A stretch of DNA of 64,000 nucleotides from Natrarchaeobius oligotrophus. GTDB taxonomy: Archaea; Halobacteriota; Halobacteria; Halobacteriales; Natrialbaceae. The notes below the pieces were generated by a model. That model saw only the letters and a program-made list of their open reading frames with translations, ran no database searches and had not been told where the DNA came from. The position numbers and the translations under genes are program-made. The stretch is taken from positions 186,001 to 250,000 of the forward strand of contig NZ_REFZ01000002.1 in the NCBI RefSeq assembly GCF_003841465.1, given 5' to 3'. Of the stretch, positions 44,414 to 53,511 are shown piece after piece. The stretch's first letter is position 1. Each line of letters begins with the position of its first letter.

Positions 44414-45658
44414 TTAGGCTCCCATGATCAGGTCGAACTCCTCGTAGAGGCTCGAGGACACTTCGGTGTAGGTGTCCATGTCGACGGTGAGCAGGTTGTC
44501 GAAGTCGTCTTCGTTGGTCGGGTACGCCGGATCGTCTTCCATGTAATCCATCGGATCGACGTTCTGGTTGAGCATCGGAAGGGCGAGCCCCTCGGTCCAG
44601 CCCTCCTGGTTCTCTGCCGCGGAGGCGTAGTTGATGAACACCTGGGACCAGTACAGTTCGGATTCCGACTGATTGACCGGCGTGTACATTCCGTCACCCC
44701 AGGCGGTCGCTCCTTCCTCCGGAATCGTCCAACCGACCGGTTCGCCGTCCTGGTACGCCTCGAAGAGGTTGTTCATGATCAACGGTGCGCCGGCGATCTC
44801 ACCCTCGCGAATGTTCTCGGTGAGACTCGTGTCGTCGCCGATGTGACCGATGCTGGGTTCGAAGTCCTCCACGGTGTCGAACAGCGGATCGAGGTCGTCC
44901 GCGTCGATCGGCGTGCCCGAAATCTCCGAGAACACCGGCCAGAATCCGTATCCGTTGTCGTACTGACCGAACTCGTTTTCGAACTCGTCGCTCTGGAAGT
45001 CGGCCCACGCCTCCGGCGGCTCGGTCGTACCGTGTGCCCGTTCCATCGCCTCCTCGTTGTACGAGAGCGCGTACGTGTAGGAGTACAACACGAGGTACGG
45101 CAGCCAATCCTCGTCGACGTCGGGGATCGCGAGATCGAACATCTCGGCGCTGTTCGTGACGATATCCGGATGGAGGGGTTCTGCCAGCCCCATCCGGTAC
45201 TCCTCGTGGAGCGCCGGTTCGACGGTCCAGTTCACGTTGACGGGGGGTTCTCTGTCCTGCTGAATCGCCGTTCTGATGTCGCCTTGCATCACGGTTCGGT
45301 CCGTGTTGTCGTAAACGACGTCGATCCCCGTCTCCTCGGTGAACGCGTCACCGACGTGTTCGGCAAGCGATCCTTCCCACACGCCACCCCAGGCGCGGAC
45401 TGTGATCGAATCCGGTTCTTCCGGAGGGTTGTCGGGATCGAGCGCGTCCGACCCCGACGCTCCGTTCCCGTTGCCGTTACCGTTTCCGTTTCCGACGCCG
45501 TTTCCGTTCCCGTTGCCGTTGCCGCCGACACAGCCGGCGAGCCCCGAGACGAGCGCCGCTGAACCGGCACCGAGGACGGCTCTCCTCGACGTTCTGTTCG
45601 CTCCGCGCGTAGTCGCATCTCGATTCCTGTCGGTTCTGGCTTGGTTACCTTCCACCAT
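44414..45658 (-). CDS. ABC substrate-binding lipoprotein, PotD-like
   Basis: A 414-residue exported binding protein. It has a twin-arginine signal (TSRRAVLGAGSAALVSGLAGC) with lipobox, a long Asn-Gly linker (about 44-67), then the type II binding fold: ITVRAWGGVWEGSLAEHVGDAF, EETGIDVVYDN, GVxxPLHPDIVTN-like and LVLYSYTYALSYNEEAME. The fold and partner permeases match the spermidine/putrescine group of family 1 binding proteins. Length is normal. First gene of the minus-strand operon; TATA promoter about 32 bases upstream. The matching ATPase is encoded 4 kb away at 49805-50953. Confidence 0.9.
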   Translation of the reverse strand: MVEGNQARTDRNRDATTRGANRTSRRAVLGAGSAALVSGLAGCVGGNGNGNGNGVGNGNGNGNGNGASGSDALDPDNPPEEPDSITVRAWGGVWEGSLAEHVGDAFTEETGIDVVYDNTDRTVMQGDIRTAIQQDREPPVNVNWTVEPALHEEYRMGLAEPLHPDIVTNSAEMFDLAIPDVDEDWLPYLVLYSYTYALSYNEEAMERAHGTTEPPEAWADFQSDEFENEFGQYDNGYGFWPVFSEISGTPIDADDLDPLFDTVEDFEPSIGHIGDDTSLTENIREGEIAGAPLIMNNLFEAYQDGEPVGWTIPEEGATAWGDGMYTPVNQSESELYWSQVFINYASAAENQEGWTEGLALPMLNQNVDPMDYMEDDPAYPTNEDDFDNLLTVDMDTYTEVSSSLYEEFDLIMGA

Positions 45659-45684
45659 GTTACAAACTATCAATTATGGTGGGA

Positions 45685-45699
45685 CCATATATTACTTTC
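45685..45699 (-). promoter_or_regulatory. BRE/TATA promoter of the PotD-like gene
   Basis: The minus strand reads GAAAGTAATATATGG, BRE-like purines followed by a TATA box, centred about 32 bases before the start at 45658. Confidence 0.55.
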
Positions 45700-45923
45700 C
45701 CTTAGTGCAGTCCAAGTTCGGTGTGGGAATCCGTATAGTTCAGTTCTCTAGACGGTCGTGTACCTCGGTAAACGATCCGGTTCAGAGCGCTCGCTCCAAC
45801 AGTCAGCCCCGAGAGATCGGAACGCGAACTCGAGGCGAGGTATCAGCCAACAGGTCGCGAGACGGAACCGGGCGCGAGACCCGTTCGAACGCCGAAATTA
45901 TGCGTTCGAACCCGAATAACCAC

Positions 45924-45932
45924 ATTTATTTA
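45924..45932 (+). promoter_or_regulatory. TATA box of the molybdenum hydroxylase operon
   Basis: ATTTATTTA is centred about 36 bases upstream of the ATG at 45964 and is the only clear promoter ahead of the three-gene operon. The 220 bases between it and the divergent 45685 promoter hold no gene. Confidence 0.5.
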
Positions 45933-45963
45933 CCGAGGAACTGTATAGCTACCGAGGACGAGC

Positions 45964-48357
45964 ATGCCAAAGAATAGCAAAAGCTTTCACGCCATCGGTA
46001 CGGACAGTCCCCGGAAAGGTGGCAAAGCGAAAGTAACCGGCAAGGCAGTGTACGCGCCTGACGTCTCGCTCCCCGGAATGTGGCACGGGAAGGTGCTCCG
46101 ATCGCCGCATCCCAACGCGACGGTCGTCGACATCGACACCAGCGAGGCCGAGGCGATGGGTGCGATCTGCATCACGCCCGACGACGTTCCCGACGTCAAG
46201 TACAACGAACGAACGATCAGCGTCCCCGACGCCATCTATCGCGACAATCGGGTACTCACGGACCGACCGCGACAGGTCGGCGAAGGAATCGCGGCCGTCG
46301 CCGCCGAAACCGAAGAAAAGGCCGAACGCGCGCTCAAAGCCATCGACGTCACGTACGAAGAGCACGAACCGGTGATCGATCCGGAGTTCGCGGTCAGCGA
46401 CGACGCGCCGGCGATCCACGAATCGATCGTCCGCGACGGCGAGGTCGAACCGATCGAGAACAATATCGCGGTCGAACGCGACATTAGCGTCGGCGACGTC
46501 GAACAGGGGTTCGCCGAGTCCGATCACGTCTTCGAACACTCGTTCGAAACCGGTCGAACCTACCACGCGCAACTCGAGAACAAGACCACGGTCTGTCGAC
46601 CCGAGCCAGACGGCGGCATCACCGTCTGGCCGACCACCCAGACCGTCCACAACGTTCGACAACTCCTGGGCGAGATCTTCGACATCAACCTCAGCAAGGT
46701 CAACGTCAAACGCCTGGAACTCGGCGGGTCGTTCGGCTCGAGCATCCAGACCAACTCCGTGACGCCGATCACGGTCGCGCTCGCGATGGCGGCGGACAAG
46801 CCGGTGAAGATCGTCTCCAGTCGCGAGGAGGACATGTACGATCACTGCCGGTACCCGTCGAAGCTCGACGTGAAAATCGGCGCGAACGACGACGGAACCC
46901 TGAACGCCGTCGAGATGGACGTCCTCGCAGACGTCGGCTCGCACAACATTCAGGCGTTCCCGTACCTCGGCGTCGTCGCCGGGTTCACCGCGTCGCTGTA
47001 CGACTTCGAACACCTCGAGTTCCGCGGACGGGCGGTGTACACGAACAAAGCGCCCGCGTGTGCGATGCAAGGGTTCGGGAATCCGCAGGCGACGTTCGCC
47101 GTCGAGTGTATGATCGACGCCATCGCCGAGGAGCTCGGCATCGACCAGCTCGAGCTGATCAGGAAGAACTACGTCGGCGAGGGCGACACGTTCTGGGGCC
47201 AGGGTCCCACGATCAAGTCCGTGGTCAAAAGCTGCGGCGTCGAGGAGCTCCTCGATCAGGGGGCCGAGGCGATCGGGTGGGACGAGCGCACACCGCCCGG
47301 AGAGAAAGACGGACGGTACCGCCGAGGAATCGGCATGGCCCGCGGCTTCCACACGTCCGGAACCGGTGGTCCCACCCCCGGCGAAGCGATCGACTACTCG
47401 AGCGCGCTGGTGAAGATCAACGAGGACGGCAGCGTCGACGTGGTCTCCGCGCTGCAGGACCACGGCGGCGGCACCCGAAGCGCGGGCGCGCGGATCGTTG
47501 CCGAAGCCCTCGACGTCCCTATCGAGAACGTCGAACTCTCTCCGACGGACTCGCGAAACACCGCCTACGACGTCGCCACGCACGCGACCCGCGGCGTCTA
47601 CGCGGGCGGAGCCGCGATGAAAAAGGCCGCGGAGAGCGTCCGCGAACAGCTGCTCGAGAACGCCTCGCGGCTACTCGAGGTGCCGCCGGACGCCATCTCG
47701 CTCGAGGCCGACACCGACGAAGGGATCGGACGCGTCTTCGTCGAAGGGGTGCCGGACAAGGAACTCACCGTCGGCGAGGTCGCAAAGCGCGCGGAACTCA
47801 ACAACTGGGGGACGATGGCGGCCGTCGAGAGTAACCGACAGGTCGCCTGTCCACCCGCCTACGCGGCGCAGTTCGTCGAGGTCGAAGTCGACATGGAGAC
47901 GGGCGAGATCGACATCCTCCGGACGGCGATCGGAAACGATTCGGGCACGATCGTCAATCCGAAACTGGCGGCCGGCCAGCAACACGGCGGCTTCTACCGC
48001 GGTGCCGGCTACGCGCTGGTCGAGGACACCCAGTACGACGAGAACGGAGCCATCGACGGCAACGGTCTTCTCACCGACTACCGAATGCTGACGACGATGG
48101 ACCTGCCGAGCAACGACGAGACGGAGACGTTCTTCGTCGAGACCGAAGAACCCTCGGGCCCGTTCGGCGCGAAAGGGCTCGGTGAAGCGTGTATCAACCC
48201 GACCGCGGCGGCCGTCGCCAACGCGGTCTACAACGCCACCGGAGTGCGCTTCACCGACATCCCCATGACCCCCGAGAAGATCATCGGCGACCTCCGCGCC
48301 GAGTACACGGATCGCGTCACCGGAAAACCGATGGTCCCCGCGGAGGACGACGACTGA
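45964..48357 (+). CDS. Molybdenum hydroxylase large subunit (xanthine dehydrogenase family)
   Basis: A 797-residue molybdopterin-binding subunit. The N-terminal a/b hammerhead domain (about 20-130: GKAVYAPDVSLPGMWHGKVLRSPHP) is followed by the two Moco-binding domains. The catalytic glutamate is Glu741 in SGPFGAKGLGEACINP. Two positions are unusual. The first is LGGSFGSS (253-259), where GGGFGxK is common. The second is CAMQGFGNPQ, with Gln369 where many relatives carry Arg. The active-site loop type AYRC of CO dehydrogenase is absent, so this hydroxylates a carbon, for example in an N-heterocycle, aldehyde or aromatic CoA ester. Followed after 9 bases by the FAD subunit and then the Fe-S subunit. 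Confidence 0.9.
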   Translation: MPKNSKSFHAIGTDSPRKGGKAKVTGKAVYAPDVSLPGMWHGKVLRSPHPNATVVDIDTSEAEAMGAICITPDDVPDVKYNERTISVPDAIYRDNRVLTDRPRQVGEGIAAVAAETEEKAERALKAIDVTYEEHEPVIDPEFAVSDDAPAIHESIVRDGEVEPIENNIAVERDISVGDVEQGFAESDHVFEHSFETGRTYHAQLENKTTVCRPEPDGGITVWPTTQTVHNVRQLLGEIFDINLSKVNVKRLELGGSFGSSIQTNSVTPITVALAMAADKPVKIVSSREEDMYDHCRYPSKLDVKIGANDDGTLNAVEMDVLADVGSHNIQAFPYLGVVAGFTASLYDFEHLEFRGRAVYTNKAPACAMQGFGNPQATFAVECMIDAIAEELGIDQLELIRKNYVGEGDTFWGQGPTIKSVVKSCGVEELLDQGAEAIGWDERTPPGEKDGRYRRGIGMARGFHTSGTGGPTPGEAIDYSSALVKINEDGSVDVVSALQDHGGGTRSAGARIVAEALDVPIENVELSPTDSRNTAYDVATHATRGVYAGGAAMKKAAESVREQLLENASRLLEVPPDAISLEADTDEGIGRVFVEGVPDKELTVGEVAKRAELNNWGTMAAVESNRQVACPPAYAAQFVEVEVDMETGEIDILRTAIGNDSGTIVNPKLAAGQQHGGFYRGAGYALVEDTQYDENGAIDGNGLLTDYRMLTTMDLPSNDETETFFVETEEPSGPFGAKGLGEACINPTAAAVANAVYNATGVRFTDIPMTPEKIIGDLRAEYTDRVTGKPMVPAEDDD

Positions 48358-48366
48358 ACGAGAACT

Positions 48367-49263
48367 ATGGAATACAAACTAGCCTCTAACACGACGACAC
48401 GAGTTATCTCACAGGAGTTCGACTACTCCGTTCCCGCCTCGCTCGAGGAGGCCCTCGAGCTGCGAGACGAGCACGGAGACGACGTCAGACCGCTCGCGGG
48501 CGGCACGGATCTGCTCATTCAGTTGAAAGCCGACGTCCGAACCGAGAGTCACCTCATGTACGTCAACGGTCTGGACGAACTCGACGACGTCAGCGAGACC
48601 GAGGAGGGACTCGAGATCGGCGCGACGGTAACGTACGACGACCTGATGAACTCCTCGCTCGTCGACCAGCACGTTCCGATCCTCGCGGAGGCCGCCAGCG
48701 ACGCGGGCGGCGTCCAGGTCGAGAAGATGGGAACGATCGGCGGCAACCTCTGTAACGGCTCGCCCGCGGCCAGCACCGCGCCGCCGCTTTTGATCCTCGG
48801 GGCCGAAGTCGTCCTCGAGAGCGTCGACGGGGAACGGATCGTCCCCATCGAGGAGTTTTTCACCGGACCGAAACGGACGGTCCTCGAGCCGAACGAACTG
48901 CTCACGTCGGTGCGCGTTCCGACGCCGGCGAGCGATCGGTGGGCCCACGAGGAGATCAAGCGCGTCACCGAGGACCTCGCGAAGGTCATCGTCTCCGTCT
49001 CGCTCGAGTGCGACGACGGGACCGTCACCGACTGCGGAATCGGGCTGGGCTGCGTCGCGCCGACGCCGATCCGGGCGACGGAGGCCGAGGCGGCGATCCG
49101 CGGCGAGCCGGCGACCGAGGAGACGTTCGCTCGAGCGGGCGAGATCGCGAGCGACGAAATCTCGCCGATCTCGGACTCGCGGTCGACGGCGGAGTACAGA
49201 CGGCTGATCACCGAGACGAAAGTGCGCGATCTGCTGGTCGACGCACACGAGACCAATGTCTAG
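48367..49263 (+). CDS. Molybdenum hydroxylase FAD subunit (CoxM type)
   Basis: A 298-residue FAD-binding subunit. It has the PCMH-fold segments VRPLAGGTDLLIQLKADVRTES and EKMGTIGGNLCNGSPAASTAPPLLILG, the second matching the conserved TIGGNL...SPAxD region that binds the FAD pyrophosphate. The CO-dehydrogenase flavoprotein C-terminal domain covers about 180-295. It carries electrons from the Fe-S subunit to an acceptor, probably NAD or the quinone pool. Its stop overlaps the start of the Fe-S subunit by 8 bases. Confidence 0.9.
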   Translation: MEYKLASNTTTRVISQEFDYSVPASLEEALELRDEHGDDVRPLAGGTDLLIQLKADVRTESHLMYVNGLDELDDVSETEEGLEIGATVTYDDLMNSSLVDQHVPILAEAASDAGGVQVEKMGTIGGNLCNGSPAASTAPPLLILGAEVVLESVDGERIVPIEEFFTGPKRTVLEPNELLTSVRVPTPASDRWAHEEIKRVTEDLAKVIVSVSLECDDGTVTDCGIGLGCVAPTPIRATEAEAAIRGEPATEETFARAGEIASDEISPISDSRSTAEYRRLITETKVRDLLVDAHETNV

Positions 49264-49780
49264 CGAGAAAATCACACACGGCGACGACGGCGGGAACGAA
49301 CGGACGATCGAACTGACCATCAACGACGAGACCCACCAGGTTCGGGTGAAGCCGAACGAGCTGTTGCTCAACGTCATTCGGGACAAACTGGACCTGACGG
49401 GACCGAAGTACGCCTGCGGCACGGGCGAGTGTCGAGCCTGTTCGATCCTGGTCGACGGCGAACCGGAGCTCTCCTGTCTCAGACTGGCGGTCACCGCGGA
49501 CGGATCGGAGATCACCACCGTCGAAGGGCTCTCCGACGGCCGAGACCTTCACGAGATTCAACAATCGTATCTCTCGGAGGGCGGAAGTCAGTGCGGCTTC
49601 TGTACGCCCGGATTCGTCATCATGACGAAAGACCTCCTCGACAACAATCCCGATCCGACCGAAGAGGAGATTCGCGATCACCTGAAGGGGAACATCTGTC
49701 GGTGTACCGGCTACAACAACATCGTCGAGGCGGTGAAGGTCGCCGCAGACCGCTCGCCGGAGAACGGAGAGAGCGAGTAA
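49256..49780 (+). CDS. Molybdenum hydroxylase [2Fe-2S] subunit (CoxS type)
   Basis: A 174-residue iron-sulfur subunit with both clusters intact. The plant-type site has Cys54, Cys59, Cys62 and Cys74 (KYACGTGECRACSI ... ELSCLR). The second site has Cys113, Cys116, Cys148 and Cys150 (SQCGFCTPGF and GNICRCTGYNNI). It relays electrons from the Mo site to FAD. The N-terminal extension of about 16 acidic residues is longer than usual. Last gene of the operon; a palindromic terminator follows before the convergent ATPase gene. Confidence 0.92.
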   Translation: MSSEKITHGDDGGNERTIELTINDETHQVRVKPNELLLNVIRDKLDLTGPKYACGTGECRACSILVDGEPELSCLRLAVTADGSEITTVEGLSDGRDLHEIQQSYLSEGGSQCGFCTPGFVIMTKDLLDNNPDPTEEEIRDHLKGNICRCTGYNNIVEAVKVAADRSPENGESE

Positions 49781-49792
49781 GATCGCACCGGA

Positions 49793-49806
49793 AAAAACGC
49801 GTTTTT
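49793..49806. terminator. Palindromic bidirectional terminator
   Basis: AAAAACGCGTTTTT is perfectly self-complementary and ends in a T run on both strands. It lies between the convergent ends of the molybdenum hydroxylase operon and the ABC ATPase gene, and its right end overlaps the stop codon of the ATPase. Confidence 0.5.
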
Positions 49807-50953
49807 ACGAGGGGTAGACGAGACTGTCCGTTCCGTTCCAGCCGACCTGAACGACGTCGCCGCGCTCGAAGACGCGGTTGCCGTCAGAGTTGAGATCGCT
49901 GATTTTGAACTCCAGTTCGGTGCCGTCAAGCTGGACGGTCGTGTTGACCATGTCGCCTTTGAACACGACGCTCGAGACCGTCGCCTCGAAGACGTTGTCC
50001 GCCGAGATCGACTCTCCCAACCTGACGTCTTCGAATCGGATGCCGACCGAGACGTCGTCTTTTTCCGCGACCGACTCGCCGACGACGTCGGTTCGACAGT
50101 CGATTCGCAGGTTGCTATCGGTACACTCGACGGTACAGCTCGGATTGTCGGTTTCGACGACCGTCCCGTACACCATATTAGTGTTCCCGACGAAGTCGGC
50201 GACGAACGCCGTTTCGGGGTGGGCGTACAGCTCCTGGGTGGGTGCGTGCTGTGCGATCCGGCCCTCCTGGATGACGGCCATCCGGTCGGCCATCGTGAGC
50301 GCTTCCTCCTGGTTGTGCGTGACGTGAACGGTCGTCACGTTCGTCTCGCGGTGGATGCGAAGCAGTTCGTGGCGCATCTCCTCGCGAAGTTTCTTGTCGA
50401 GCGAACTCAGCGGCTCGTCGAGCAACAGCAGGGACGGTTTGAACGACAGCGCGCGGGCGATGGCGACGCGCTGTTGTTGCCCACCCGAGAGCTCGGAGAC
50501 GTCCCGGTCTGCGATTTCGGGCAGGCGAATGAGGTCCAGCATCTCCTGGACGCGCTCGTCCCGGTTGACCTTCTCCATCCGTCGCATCTTGAGCGGAAAC
50601 GCGATGTTCTCCGCGACGGTCATGTGCGGGAACAGCGCCATGCTCTGGAACACCATGCCGATGTTGCGCTCGTACGGCGGTTTGTTCGTCACGACCTCGT
50701 CGTCGATGTGGATGTCGCCCGACGTCGGGGTCGTAAAGCCCGCGATCATGTGCAACAGGGTCGTCTTTCCGGCGCCGCTCGGGCCGAGCAGCGTCAGAAA
50801 CTCCTCATCGCGAATATTGAGCGAGACGTCGTCGACGGCGACGACGTCGTCGTACTCCTTGGTCACGTTCTCGATTCGAACGGCGTAGTCGTGGTCGGTT
50901 TCACCACCCGAATCGGTGGACTGTCTGGGTGTCTCGTCCTGATTCAGCTCCAT
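49805..50953 (-). CDS. ABC transporter ATPase, PotA type
   Basis: A 382-residue ATPase with a regulatory domain. Walker A is GPSGAGKTT, the Q-loop GMVFQSMALFPHMTV, the signature LSGGQQQRVAIARAL, Walker B LLLLDEPLSSLD, and the switch His HVTHNQEEALTMAD. The C-terminal TOBE/OB domain covers about 270-382. PotA/UgpC-type ATPases of this length serve polyamine and related importers, so it is the expected motor of the permeases at 42526-44320, although the Mo-hydroxylase operon separates them. Start at MELNQDETPRQ; strong promoter 27 bases upstream. Confidence 0.92.
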   Translation of the reverse strand: MELNQDETPRQSTDSGGETDHDYAVRIENVTKEYDDVVAVDDVSLNIRDEEFLTLLGPSGAGKTTLLHMIAGFTTPTSGDIHIDDEVVTNKPPYERNIGMVFQSMALFPHMTVAENIAFPLKMRRMEKVNRDERVQEMLDLIRLPEIADRDVSELSGGQQQRVAIARALSFKPSLLLLDEPLSSLDKKLREEMRHELLRIHRETNVTTVHVTHNQEEALTMADRMAVIQEGRIAQHAPTQELYAHPETAFVADFVGNTNMVYGTVVETDNPSCTVECTDSNLRIDCRTDVVGESVAEKDDVSVGIRFEDVRLGESISADNVFEATVSSVVFKGDMVNTTVQLDGTELEFKISDLNSDGNRVFERGDVVQVGWNGTDSLVYPS

Positions 50954-50974
50954 AGGCGCAAAATTCTTCCAGAC

Positions 50975-50990
50975 GATATATATAGTTTGG
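50975..50990 (-). promoter_or_regulatory. BRE/TATA promoter of the PotA-type ATPase gene
   Basis: The minus strand reads CCAAACTATATATATC, a textbook archaeal BRE plus TATA, centred about 27 bases before the ATG at 50953. Confidence 0.65.
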
Positions 50991-51016
50991 GCTCCTCGGA
51001 AATCCGTCACGTTCGG

Positions 51017-51670
51017 TCAGAGCCGTTCCTCGAGGATTTCGCCGATCACCTTTCCTTCGGCGCGGCGCAGGTGTTCTTCGAACGTTCGACGGCTGAGATC
51101 GAGCGTCTCCGCGACCTCCTCGGACGTGTTCTCCCGGGGAATTTCGTAGAAGCCGTGTTCGTGCGCGGCGACCAGCGCCTCCATCTGCCGGTCGGTCAAT
51201 CCCGCCGTCACCGAGTGTGAGTGGTCGACGATGTCGTCGAGAACGTCGTGGGTCCGGTGAAGCTTCGATTCGACGGTGACCGGAAACTCCTCGACTAGCT
51301 GCTGGTAAAGCTCCGAGAGGCTCGTCTCGGTCAGGGCCAGCACGCGAACCAGCAGCTGTCCGTGCTCGTACCGCTGTGGCGGCCACAGGAGACAGCCGTG
51401 CTCGCTGAGGTAGGTCTCGATCAACGGCTCCTGGTGCGAGCGGAGACAGTCGTCGGTGATGAGCAACAGCCGGTCGTCGCCGCGGTACATGTCCCGGATG
51501 CCGACGAGCGACTCGAGTCTGTCGACGAGGACGTCGGTGTCGGTTCCCGCCGCCCGGATCATGTCGCAGTGATCGTTACACCACATGTCCAGTCGGAGAC
51601 CCCGGCCGCGGGTGAGTTCGGCGTACGCGCTCTCGTGGGCGACGCGGAAGGTTGCCTCGTACAGCGTCAT
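51017..51670 (-). CDS. HTH_10 (bacterio-opsin activator-like) regulator
   Basis: A 217-residue haloarchaeal regulator. The N-terminal part (about 1-150) is the sensor-like domain of this family (FRVAHESAYAELTRGRGLRLDMWCND ... CLLWPPQRYEHGQLLVRVLAL). The C-terminal HTH_10 domain reads LTDRQMEALVAAHEHGFYEIPRENTSEEVAETLDLSRRTFEEHLRRAEGKV. Divergent from hutU with 83 bases between starts. A TATA-like TTTTAAATACTATC on the minus strand lies about 51687-51700. It probably controls the histidine utilisation genes. An alternative start at 51676 adds two residues. Confidence 0.88.
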   Translation of the reverse strand: MTLYEATFRVAHESAYAELTRGRGLRLDMWCNDHCDMIRAAGTDTDVLVDRLESLVGIRDMYRGDDRLLLITDDCLRSHQEPLIETYLSEHGCLLWPPQRYEHGQLLVRVLALTETSLSELYQQLVEEFPVTVESKLHRTHDVLDDIVDHSHSVTAGLTDRQMEALVAAHEHGFYEIPRENTSEEVAETLDLSRRTFEEHLRRAEGKVIGEILEERL

Positions 51671-51752
51671 ATCCACATCTTCGTCCGATAGTATTTAAAA
51701 CCCGCCGCTAGGTGGAACAGGGTTGAGTGTCCTTGCGAACGAATACCGAACC

Positions 51753-53495
51753 ATGCCCGGCAAGCAACAATCCGCATCGTTCGACCGCGGCACTCCGAGT
51801 GAGCAGTGGCAAGAGTACAGGGGAGCACCCACCGGCACGGACCTCGAGTGTGCGGGCTGGCGCCAGGAGGCGGCGCTGCGGATGCTCAACAACAACCTCG
51901 ACCCGGAGGTCGGCGAGGACCCCGAAAACCTCGTCGTCTACGGCGGCTCCGGACGGGCCGCCAGGAGCTGGGACGCGTACGACGCGATCCTCGACGAGCT
52001 GCGCGAGCTCGACGACGACGAGACGCTGCTCGTCCAGTCGGGGAAGCCAGTCGGTCGGTTCCGGACCCACGAGATGGCCCCGCGCGTTCTCATCGCGAAC
52101 TCCAACCTCGTCGGAAAGTGGGACGACTGGGAACACTTCCACGAACTCGAGGCCGAGGGGAAGATCATGTACGGCCAGATGACGGCCGGATCGTGGGCGT
52201 ACATCGGCACCCAGGGGATCATCCAGGGAACGTTCGAGACGCTCGCCGAACTGGCCCGTCAGCACTTCGACGGCGACCTCTCCGGAAAGATCACCGTCAC
52301 CGCCGGCCTCGGCGGGATGGGCGGCGCACAGCCGCTCGCGGTCACGATGAACGAAGGCGTCTGCATCGCCGCGGAGGTCGACGAGGAACGGATCGACCGT
52401 CGCATCGAGACCGGCTACTGTATGGAGAAGACCGACGACATCGACGAGGCGCTCGAGCGCGCCCGGGAGGCCGCGGCGGCGAACGAGCCCTACAGCGTCG
52501 GCGTGCACGTCAACGCCGCCGATCTGCTCGAGGGACTGCTCGAACGCGAGTTCGTCCCGGACGTGATCACCGACCAGACGAGCGCCCACGACGTCCTCGA
52601 CGGATACTACCCGTCGGGGTACACCGTCGAGGAAGCCGACGAGCTCCGCGAGGACGATCCCGAAAAATACAGGGAGGAGAGCGTAGAGACGATGGAACGC
52701 CACGTCGACGGCATCCTCGAACTGCAGGAGCGGGGTGCGATCGCCTTCGAGTACGGGAACAACATTCGCGGACAGGTACAGGACGCCTTCGGTCGAGACG
52801 ACGCGTTCGACTTCCCCGGATTCGTCCCGGCCTACATCCGACCGCAGTTCTGTCGCGGCAAGGGGCCCTTCCGCTGGGTCGCACTCTCGGGCGATCCGGA
52901 CGACATCTACCGGACGGACGAGGCGGTCCTCGAGCTGTTCCCCGAGAAAGAGCACCTCCGGCGCTGGATCGACCTCGCACAGGAGCGGGTGCAGTTCCAG
53001 GGACTGCCCAGTCGCGTCTGCTGGCTCGGATACAGCACGGAAGGCGAAGGCGACGGAGAACTCACGGAACGCGCGCGGTTCGCACTCCGGATCAACGAAC
53101 TCGTCGCCGACGGCGAGATCTCCGCACCCGTGGTCGTCACCCGCGACCACCTCGACGCGGGTAGCGTCGCCAGCCCGTTCCGCGAGACGGAGGACATGCG
53201 CGACGGCACCGACGCCGTCGCCGACTGGCCGATCCTCAACGCGCTGGTGAACTGCGCCGCCGGGGCGGACATCGTCAGCGTCCACGACGGCGGCGGCGTC
53301 GGAATCGGCAACTCCCTGCACGCGAACAACCACGTCGTCCTCGACGGCACGGAGCTGGCCGCGAAGAAGGCTCGCCGCGTGTTCACCACGGACCCCGGCA
53401 TGGGCGTCGTCAGACACGCCGACGCCGGCTACGAGGACGCCCTGGACGAAGCGAGCGAGTCGAACGTCGCCGTTCCGATGCGGGACGAGCCATGA
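51753..53495 (+). CDS. hutU: Urocanate hydratase
   Basis: A 580-residue urocanase, the normal family size. It matches throughout: the NAD-binding core [79 protein letters not shown], and the active-site cysteine region [21 protein letters not shown]. It converts urocanate to imidazolonepropionate in histidine degradation. First gene of the hut operon; hutI follows after 16 bases. Start at [13 protein letters not shown]; a codon 30 bases upstream in the leader is less likely. Confidence 0.96.
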   Translation: MPGKQQSASFDRGTPSEQWQEYRGAPTGTDLECAGWRQEAALRMLNNNLDPEVGEDPENLVVYGGSGRAARSWDAYDAILDELRELDDDETLLVQSGKPVGRFRTHEMAPRVLIANSNLVGKWDDWEHFHELEAEGKIMYGQMTAGSWAYIGTQGIIQGTFETLAELARQHFDGDLSGKITVTAGLGGMGGAQPLAVTMNEGVCIAAEVDEERIDRRIETGYCMEKTDDIDEALERAREAAAANEPYSVGVHVNAADLLEGLLEREFVPDVITDQTSAHDVLDGYYPSGYTVEEADELREDDPEKYREESVETMERHVDGILELQERGAIAFEYGNNIRGQVQDAFGRDDAFDFPGFVPAYIRPQFCRGKGPFRWVALSGDPDDIYRTDEAVLELFPEKEHLRRWIDLAQERVQFQGLPSRVCWLGYSTEGEGDGELTERARFALRINELVADGEISAPVVVTRDHLDAGSVASPFRETEDMRDGTDAVADWPILNALVNCAAGADIVSVHDGGGVGIGNSLHANNHVVLDGTELAAKKARRVFTTDPGMGVVRHADAGYEDALDEASESNVAVPMRDEP

Positions 53496-53511
53496 GCCGG
53501 GGGCGGTCCGC

